From: Baffinella frigidus
Taxonomy: Eukaryota; Cryptophyceae; Cryptomonadales; Baffinellaceae
DNA length: 23,871 nucleotides
Direction of reading: 5' to 3'
Assembly: GCA_026770585.1 (NCBI GenBank)
Contig: MU646336.1
Location: 270,735-294,605, forward strand
In this document: positions 8,241-16,600 of the stretch, in pieces
Layout of the letters: each line of letters starts with the position of its first letter
Position numbering within the stretch: the stretch's first letter is position 1
Position numbers and translations under genes: made by a program
Notes under the pieces: generated by a model
Told to the model about the DNA's origin: nothing
Seen by the model: the letters and a program-made list of their open reading frames with translations, nothing else
The model's database searches: none

Positions 8241-9231
8241 TACCGACACGGCCGCCAAGTATGCAGCGCGTTTCAACACCCGGGGTTCGCGTGGTGCCCT
8301 CCCGCGAAAGATGGGGTGGTCAGCGGCCACGGTCTGCACGCTTCCAACACACAGAAGGGGAGGGGGGGGGGGGGGGGGCAAGCGCCGCGTGGGGTGTTCT
8401 GTGCTCCACCCTTCCCAACACAGTTCCAGCCCCTCAAGGTGCGGTGCTGCCCCTGGGTGTTCGGCAGTCACACATCTCTCTCCCACGCGCGGAGAGGGGG
8501 AGGGGGAGGGGGGGGGAAGCACCGCGCCGGGGGTTCGTTGCTCTACGCTTCCAACACACCGAGAGGGATGGTGCAGGGTGCAGGGTGCATTAGTGTGGGG
8601 TGTAGCATGCTCAGGTTTTAGACCCCGCCCCCCCATATGTTAAGAGGGTTTGGGGTTTGGAGGCGTAAGCACCGTGCCGGGGGTGCCATGCGCCACGAGA
8701 GGGCTGCACCTTTCCCTTCCCGCAGGGCTGGGTTGAGGGAGAGAGGGAGGCAAGGTGAGGGAGAGGGGGGGGTGAGGGAGGGAGAGGGGGGGGAGAGAGA
8801 GGGAGAGGGGGGGGGCAACAACCGTGCCGGGGGTGCCGTGCGCTACGAGAGGGCTGCCCCCTTCCCGTCCCGCAGGGCTCCAGGTGCTTCCCACACAAAG
8901 AGAGGGAGGGGTGGGGGAGGCAAGCACCACATCGGGGGTTCTTTGCTCCACCCTGCCCACGCACAGAGAAAGAGGCGAAGAACACGTCAGCAAAGAAGGT
9001 CGTTTCAGGGGGGGGGCAAGCACCGTGCCAGGGGTGCCGAGCGCCACGAGAGGGCTGCCCCCCTCCCGCCCCGCAGGGCTCCAGGTGCGGCCGCCGCCCC
9101 AGGGTGACGGGTGGTCGCTTCCGAGGGTCACGGATGGCGGCGCCTTGAGGTCGGCCTGGAAACCGCGGCGCGTTAGTGCACCCCGCAGACAACCCCTGAA
9201 ACGCGCTGCGTACATGGCGGCCGTGCTGGTA
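8241..9231. repeat. ~1 kb segment bounded by 35-base inverted repeats
   Basis: The left arm 8241-8275 and right arm 9197-9231 are about 31/35 identical when inverted (TGAAACGCGCTGC...TGGCGGCCGTG). AT-rich palindromes lie just outside both arms. The interior is repeats rather than a transposase gene, so a non-autonomous element or an inverted local duplication is possible. Confidence 0.5.
8355..9090 (+). repeat. Alternating GC-rich repeat units with poly-purine spacers
   Basis: Two unit types alternate. One has CCGTGCCGGGGGTGCC...CGAGAGGGCTGC...CCCGCAGGG (near 8670, 8822, 9022). The other has GGGGGTTCTTTGCTCCACCCT...CACACAGAG (near 8385, 8530, 8932). They are separated by G-rich purine tracts (GGGGGAGGGGGAGAG). 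Long frames on both strands here are products of stop-poor GC-rich repeats. Confidence 0.65.
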
Positions 9232-9406
9232 CTGATTTTTAATTTATCAATTAATTAATGGATACCCATTAATTAACTAATTAATCAATGCCCCGCAGGG
9301 CTCCAGGTGCGGCCGCCGCCCCAGAGTGACGGATGGTCGCTTCCGAGGGTCACGAATGGCGGCGCCTTGAGGTCGGCCTGGCAGCGGCTGCGCGTTAGTG
9401 CACTCT
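9069..9406 (+). repeat. ~116-base direct repeat pair around an AT palindrome
   Basis: The block beginning GCCCCGCAGGGCTCCAGGTGC and ending GCGCGTTAGTGCAC occurs at 9069-9184 and 9291-9406 with few differences. Between the copies lie the right inverted-repeat arm and the AT-rich island at 9232-9290. Confidence 0.75.
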
Positions 9407-9439
9407 TTGAAGGCTGCATCCCAACTTTCTTGACATGGA

Positions 9440-10450
9440 ATTCGTACCGTAAATCCCCGATACAACCTCAACAATCACACGGCGCATGAAACGCAGGGGT
9501 CGGGGACAGGCAATCACTGCACGGGCAGCAGGGCTGGCAGGACCCAGGAACCTTTCGTACATCAAATCTCGTATACAACCTCAACAATCGCACGGGGCAT
9601 CAACATCACGGCGGGGCCGGGGAGGCACGCACTGCAGGGGTTCCCGGAGCTGTCAGTGGGCCCAGGCCACCTCGTACACCACATTTCATACACACCCCCA
9701 CCAATGGTAGGGCGCATCAAACCCAGGGATCGGGGCCGGGGAGGCGCGCACCGCAGGGGCAGCGGGGTTGTCCCACTTTCGTACATCAGATATCCTATAC
9801 AACCTAAACCATCGTTCATCGCATCAACTTGAGGGATACCGGGGCCGGGGAGGCGCGCGCACCGCAGGGGGGGGGGTAACGGGGCCGGATGGCAGTGGGC
9901 CCAGGCCACGTTCGTACATCAAATTCACTCCAAAACCTCAACAACGGTAGGTCTCATCAATCCCAGCGATCGGGGCCGGGGAGGCGGGCACTGCAGGGGT
10001 CAGAGCGCACCCTCCTTTCGTACATCAAACTTCCTAAACAACATCAACAATGGTAGGACGCATAACATCATTGTTTGGCCGGGGAGGCGCGCGCACCGGA
10101 GGGGTCCCGGGGATCGCACATCAAAGTTCCTGTGCAACATCAACCACCATAGGGCGCATCAATCCGCGGGATTGGGGCCGGGCATTTCAACGCGGGGGTC
10201 TCAGCGAGCACCGCAGGGGCAGCGGGGCTCGCTGTGGGCCCAGGCCAATTCCTGGCTGGCTGACTGGCTGACTGACTGACTCCCTGGCTTGTCCGTACAT
10301 CAAATTTCCTACACAACAATCGCACGAGTCATCACCACCACGGCTGGGCTGGGAGGCGCGTACCACGGGGGTCCCAGCGAGCACATCAAATCTCCTATCC
10401 CTCAAGTGCCCAGTAGGCTCATACACCCTACGGTAGGGCCCTAGGACCCG
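9440..10450 (+). repeat. ~110-base minisatellite, about nine units, downstream of the deacetylase exon
   Basis: Units start with TTCGTACATCAAATTTCCTA, then CAACCTCAACAATSG, GGGGCCGGGGAGGCGCGC and CCGCAGGGG(CAGCGGGG), near 9445, 9556, 9671, 9778, 9910, 10017, 10118, 10293 and 10383. The CCGCAGGGGCAGCGGGGCTCGC part equals the 3' part of the deacetylase exon at 10505-10669, so the array appears to be amplified from that exon's end. One unit carries CTGGCTGACTGGCTGACTGACTGAC. Confidence 0.75.
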
Positions 10451-10470
10451 CCTAGGGCGAGTTAGGGTGA
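10400..10470 (+). repeat. Dispersed palindromic family copy
   Basis: AAGTGCCCAGTAGGCTCATACACCCTACGGTAGGGCCCTAGGACCCGCCTAGGG, nearly the same as 21915-21985. CCCTACGGTAGGG is self-complementary apart from its centre, and CCCTAGG/CCTAGGG also pair. Confidence 0.65.
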
Positions 10471-10504
10471 ATACTCTCCCTGTGGGCGCTTAATGGACTC
10501 AACC

Positions 10505-10669
10505 TTAACAATGGTATGAGGCGCGTACCGCGGGGGTCCCAGCCAGCACCGCAGGGGCAGCGGGGCTCGCGGTGGGGCCGGGTGGCGCGTGGTGCTTGAG
10601 GGCTTTCCAGAAGCGCGAGTGGATCGCTGCCGTGGTTGCGATCGCTTCGGCGAAGGGCGCCCCTGCGAC
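10505..10669 (-). CDS. Deacetylase fusion, post-catalytic exon
   Basis: Acceptor GGGAGCAG; reads [20 protein letters not shown] then WKALKHH, like the helix (x-I-x-x-H-x-x-(Y/F)-W-K-x-L) that closes plant and animal class II deacetylase domains, followed by a Pro/Ala-rich tail to TAA. The downstream minisatellite shares the tail sequence, and an internal GCG|gtgctg could be a donor, so the true end is uncertain. Confidence 0.65.
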   Translation of the reverse strand, partial: VAGAPFAEAIATTAAIHSRFWKALKHHAPPGPTASPAAPAVLAGTPAVRASYHC

Positions 10670-13600
10670 CTGCTCCCACATGGAAACAGATTCAATGTCA
10701 ATAGCCGTTTGTTTGCTATCGTAGGGGTGGGATTCGGCCGTGTTTGCGATCACTTCGGCGAAGGGCGCCCCTGCCGCCTGCTCCGCAGCACCGTACACAG
10801 TCTCAGCACCACGGCTGAGTGTCTTGATACTTTACCAGTACACCAGGGTCCGATCCGACTGGAGTTTCGCGTGGGTGCATGCTGTGTATTTGTCAGGAGC
10901 ATGCACGCGCACTGCCCCACACAGCAGGCTACGAAGGGATTTTCGGGCAGGAAATGCCCGAGTTTCCGTATCCGTAAGAACCCCCCTATTCCCTGCGGGT
11001 TGCCTACCGCAGGGTCCTAGGACTTATCGCTTAGGGATAATTCAAAATCCGTTCGAAGTCCGCTGTGTAGATACGCCCACGCGAAAAATCGACGCAAAAC
11101 CCCAGTCGGATCGGACTCTAGACGTCAAATGTAGTGATGAGACGGGGGCGTCAAATGTGGTGAGTGGGGCGGGGGCGAGAGGGCGGACCGCCTCTTTCGT
11201 GGGAGCCGCGCCGGCAAGCGTCTCCGGTGGNNNNNNNNNNNNNNNNNNNNNNNNNNNNNNNNNNNNNNNNNNNNNNNNNNNNNNNNNNNNNNNNNNNNNN
11301 NNNNNNNNNNNNNNNNNNNNNNNNNNNNNNNNNNNNNNNNNNNNNNNNNNNNNNNNNNNNNNNNNNNNNNNNNNNNNNNNNNNNNNNNNNNNNNNNNNNN
11401 NNNNNNNNNNNNNNNNNNNNNNNNNNNNNNNNNNNNNNNNNNNNNNNNNNNNNNNNNNNNNNNNNNNNNNNNNNNNNNNNNNNNNNNNNNNNNNNNNNNN
11501 NNNNNNNNNNNNNNNNNNNNNNNNNNNNNNNNNNNNNNNNNNNNNNNNNNNNNNNNNNNNNNNNNNNNNNNNNNNNNNNNNNNNNNNNNNNNNNNNNNNN
11601 NNNNNNNNNNNNNNNNNNNNNNNNNNNNNNNNNNNNNNNNNNNNNNNNNNNNNNNNNNNNNNNNNNNNNNNNNNNNNNNNNNNNNNNNNNNNNNNNNNNN
11701 NNNNNNNNNNNNNNNNNNNNNNNNNNNNNNNNNNNNNNNNNNNNNNNNNNNNNNNNNNNNNGATCAGGTCCTGTACCTAGCCTGTGAACAGCCCGCTAGG
11801 AACACGCAAGGCAGTCACGACCGACCGTCTGGCTTCGGCGCCGTTCACAAGCCTGCCGGCGGGGCTGTTCCACGGGGGTCTCCTACGGCAGCAGGATAGC
11901 CAACACTTCAAGTGTATAAAATTTGGGTAGCCGGGTCAAATCACTTCAAGTGTACAAATTTTGACCCTGGTTCATGGTTGAGGTTGATGGTTTAGAAGTT
12001 TTGTTGGGATAGCAGGCGGGGGGCGAGAGAGATGAGGTCGGGCGCGTACGGGGGGACGCACTCCATCGTGCATCCAAACCCGGGGGGTGTTGAGGCAGGG
12101 GTGTTGCGGGGGGGGTTGAGAAGAGAGGGGGGACCTGCACTGATGAGGATGAGGTCGGGCGCGTACTCCCGCGCGATCGGCATCACCACTTGCTCCACCG
12201 CCTGCCCAAATATTGGGGTTTAGGGTTTGGCACGTGGGGCGCCGTAGGCGCCCAACTTTTTGAAAAGTTTGTAGACACCGAAATGTTTGGAGGGTTTAGC
12301 GGCGCCGACATTACTAGCGCCCGACGGGAATCAGCGTCCATGACGTATGGTTTCCACGGCTCAGCCAGGTGCAGGGCTTTGGTACATGTTTGGGGGTTTC
12401 TGTGTTCCCGCTCAACTGTGCCATTTCAATAACGCAACTGTCTTTTTGGAGTTGGGGGATAGAAGGCGCGCGGGAGCTCAGGGGGGGGGGGGGTATGCAA
12501 AGGGAGGAAGAGCGTTGAGCGCACGTGCGGCGCGACTGCCCTTTAAACCCAAACTCGGGTTTACCCCAAACACGGGGTGGAGGTTTTCGGTAGTCGGGGT
12601 TGGGGGCGGTTAGACCAGGATGTATTCGGGATCTCCTGCCCCCCCCTTCGGCCACGCGATGTTGACTGAGTGCCCTTTCCCTGCCCCGACGCCCGTGCAC
12701 TCCGGGCTGGCGTTCGGCCCGCCTGCGTGTCGCCGCACTCGTCAGGGTGCTGGGAGTGTCACCACGTGTCACCAGTGTGACAGTGCCGGGGAGGGCGCGC
12801 GCGGTGCGGCAATCTCGGGAGGTTTTGGTGAGAGCAGCAGGCGGATCGATGCTCGATAAGGTCCGACTTGTAGATCCCAGCCTGCTTCTAGATCGCTTTG
12901 AGGGGGGGGGGTTGTGCCTGGGTAGAAGGTGCCCTTGTCGTAGCGGTGGACCGACACGAACAGCACCTGGTCTGACTCGAGAAACATCTTCTGCGTGCCA
13001 TTCCCTGGTTTGTAGTATGGGGTTTGGGGTTTAGGGTTTACTTATATCGCTGCAAATTTCATTGTTTTTTGGGAATGGCATCTCATTTCCTGCCACGCAA
13101 CAGCCTAGGTTGAGCGGATCCGATCTGTTAAGCCAAGTCGGGGGACAGCTCCTTCTGGCTGTGGGTTGGGAGATGGGAAGGCGGAGACACACCGTGGTGG
13201 ACGTCGAAGTCGAACACCAGCACGCGCTTCGCCCACCCGTTGTTCAACGCCTCCTGCTTACGGTTCACGGTTCAGGGCTTGCGGTTTAGGGTTTAGGGTT
13301 TAGGAATTTGGTTTTGGGTTTAAGGTTTAGGGTTTAGGGTTTATGGTTTATGGTTTATGGTTTATGGTTTATGGTTTATGGTTTATGGTTTATGGTTTAT
13401 GGTTTATGGTTTAGGGTTCAAGGTTTAGGGTTTACGCGTTGAACAACGTTGTTGAACGCTTCCTGCTTACGGTTTACGGTTCAGGGGTTCGGGGTTATGG
13501 TTTAGGGGTTAGGGGTTAGGGGTTAGGGGTTAGGGTTCAGGGGCTATGGTTCAGAGTTTATGGGGTCCATCGGTTGTTGAACCCTTCCTGATTACGGTTC

Positions 13601-16600
13601 ACGGTTCAGGGGCTAGGGGTTATGGTTTAGGGTTTCCTGTTTACTGAGGCACCCACACGCTTCCTGCAGGCGGGCGGTAGCTCCGGCGTGAGAACCAAGC
13701 ATACAGCTCTACCGTGACGTCATAGGGGTGCAGGGGTACCTCGTCAACAAGAAACAGTTCTGATGAGAACGGGGCGTTTTCGAGGGAAACGGACCTCTAG
13801 TTCTGCCTGAGTTTTATTCTGGCTCGTCCTCAAGGCTCTCTATTCGCCCTTTTGTACTGGATTTCTGCTCTTAAATACTTGTAAGGACGAGACATAATAA
13901 AACTCAGGCACATCTAGGACTCGTCCGCCGGCTGTGGCGCCCCGATGCCATGGCACCGCTATATCGAGGCTGAGATAGCAAACTCCACCCTTAACATAGA
14001 GGTGCTAGCTCGGTTTCTGGGCACCTTCGCAGCGACGCCGACGTTTCCGAAGAGGCGCGCTATTCGCTCTTTTGCACTGGATTTCTGCTCTTAAATACTT
14101 GCCAGGACGAGACAGAAAAAAACTCAGGCAGAGCTACAGGGGTACCTCGCTCATAAGAAAACGCCTTTCCCCCTGGGACCTCCATAGGGCCCTAGGCTGA
14201 GGCCTACTGTAGGGCACTATGAGGAGGCAGCTCAGAGCGAGGACCTTGGCAGCGACGCCGACGTTTCCGAAGAGGCAGAAGCCCGTCGCGCACCCCAGCA
14301 TCGCTTCCCACCGTCGGGACCCCACACAATCTCAACAAACATAGGGCGTTCCTTACAAAATATTGAAATTAATAGCGCGCCTTTTTTCTGAAATGGTGAA
14401 ATGGTGGGGACACTCTCGGGGCGCCCAATGACCTTGGCAGCGACGCCAACGTTTCCGAAGAGGCAGAAGCCCGTCGCGCACCCCGGCATCGCGTGGTGCC
14501 CCGGCGGACGCACCTGCGCGAACCGCACCCGTTACCAACCACACACACCACACGCCCCACCAACCAACCACACACACCACACTCCCAAACCACCAACCAC
14601 GCACACGAACAGCAGTTTTTCGGACGCACCTGCGCGCACCCGATACGTCAACACTCTTCTACCACCTGCCGCCCCACGCTGTGCATAGGTCGACACCCGA
14701 CGCCCCACGCCGTGCATCAGTTGCTCCACTCTGAAGGGTTGGGGACGCACCGCGCATGCGGCGCGGGCGAGGTTCTTGGTGCAGACGCGCCGCGTGGCCT
14801 CGATCACCGATCCTGGATGCGAGAGGAGAGGTCGAAATCAATCTCTGTTCACTCTCTGTCACAGTACAGAGGCAGAGCGAGCCGGGCTCACTTTCATCTC
14901 GGAAGATAACTGAATCAGTTCCTTTTGAAAAAGAGGTTGAAGGAGAAATTGGTTCAGGCATAGTAAATTTAATTAGGCTTCCTAATTAAATGAAAATGCT
15001 ACCAGGTAACTGATTCAGTTGTCGTTCGAAATGAACATTGCGGGGTGCTGACTCCCACAGGCCAACATCAGGAAAACCTTTGGTTTCTTAAAAGTAGTGG
15101 GAGCTGCCAGGGGGGGGAGAAGAGAGGTCGGAATCAATTTCCGTGGGATCACTATGCGGGGCTCGCTTTTCGGGGTGCTTGCGGCGTGTTCACACAAGTC
15201 ACGTACTAATCCGGGGACATGTTTAATCTAAAAGAAAATGGATCCCTATTTGTTCATAGGAGTTGGACGAAGGTTAATTATGGCCCCAAGTAAATCTAAT
15301 TAGGACCATAACCCGGTTTGATAGGCCATTTTCTTTTAAATTAAACATGCTCCTCGATGAGTACCGGCAGCGAGAAGGGCGCTGTCCCCCGACTTGGGGC
15401 AGAGGAAGATGGAGTCCATGTTCGCCGCCATCTCCGAGACTTGCTCGGGTGGAAGACTTGCGAGAGACGCCATGTTCTGCCGGGGGGTGCATCTATCTTT
15501 TCAGACAACGTGTAAAGTGTTCGCCCAGTTGACTTTTACTTCCTTCCAAGACACACCCGTTTCACGGGTCGACTGCCCTCCCCCGAGGCAGCAGACTCAC
15601 AGCCTCCTAGCAGCCGGTTGCCAGCCTGCTACAAGGCTCTGTGCGCTGCCAAGGCTTCTCTATCTCTCTCTGATATCTGACGTCCACCAGCGCTTGCAAC
15701 GCGCACTCCAAGACTTGCGAGAGACGTCATGTTCTGCCGGGGGGTTCACATATCTTTACACACAGATGTGGAATGGGCAACTTGAAAGAAAGTGTCCCAT
15801 CCCGCAAATGCTCTGGCGAGACATACGGTCAGGAAGGCCTCCGAAAGATGTGGACGGCAACCTGGATGTGCTCGGCGGCGTGGACGCTCTCCAGCTCTCC
15901 CTTGGTGGCGGTGCGCGCGGGCACCCGGAAGCACCTGTGCGCTAGCCCCTGGTCGGCGAGCAAGCCGAAGATTGCTGCGATGCGCGCTGGCTGCTCGGGG
16001 TGGAACGTGGGAGATATGTGCGCCTCCATGCGGCGGTCGTACACGAGACCCACGCGGTAGCGAGGCGAGGTGTCTTCGACGGAAGGGTGCGATCCGATCA
16101 CGTCGGCTGGGTCGACCTCCGCCCAGCGCTCGTGGAGGCGCTTACGTGCGGTGGAGGAAATCAATGGGTCTGATTTCGAGAAATTTGGGGTCATCGGCGC
16201 AAGGGAGATCTTGTCTGGGCGGAGCAGGTGGCCAGTGCCGGGCGGGCACGTCCAGAGGCGACGCCCCTTTACGGTTCCATCGTTCTTTCCCACTGGGCGA
16301 TCGTACTCGACTCCCACCCACCACCCACCTGGTCCGTCAGGCGCCACCATCAATGACCGCCACGAGAAAGACAGAGAAGCATGCTCGCACCCTGCTGCTG
16401 GGGAGTATAACGTTTGCAAGGGGCGGGGAGCACCTGGCAGGTCTTCGAGATCACACCCGAGGAAACGCACAGTTGCTGCGTTCGCCTCGACACGACACGG
16501 CGCCCCTGCGGCCATCCCTGCAGCCAGCTCCGCCCATTCAGCGAGCTGCCGCTCTTTTGCCTGCTCCCTCTTTCTGGCCTTCAAGTCCGAGAGCGACAGC

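Noticed and set aside
8221-9258. Several 100-190 codon frames on both strands
   Set aside because: Stop-poor GC-rich repeats; frames shift between repeat units and no conserved motif is present.
10740-11787. 346- and 207-codon frames across the N run
   Set aside because: They are open only because N cannot contain stop codons.
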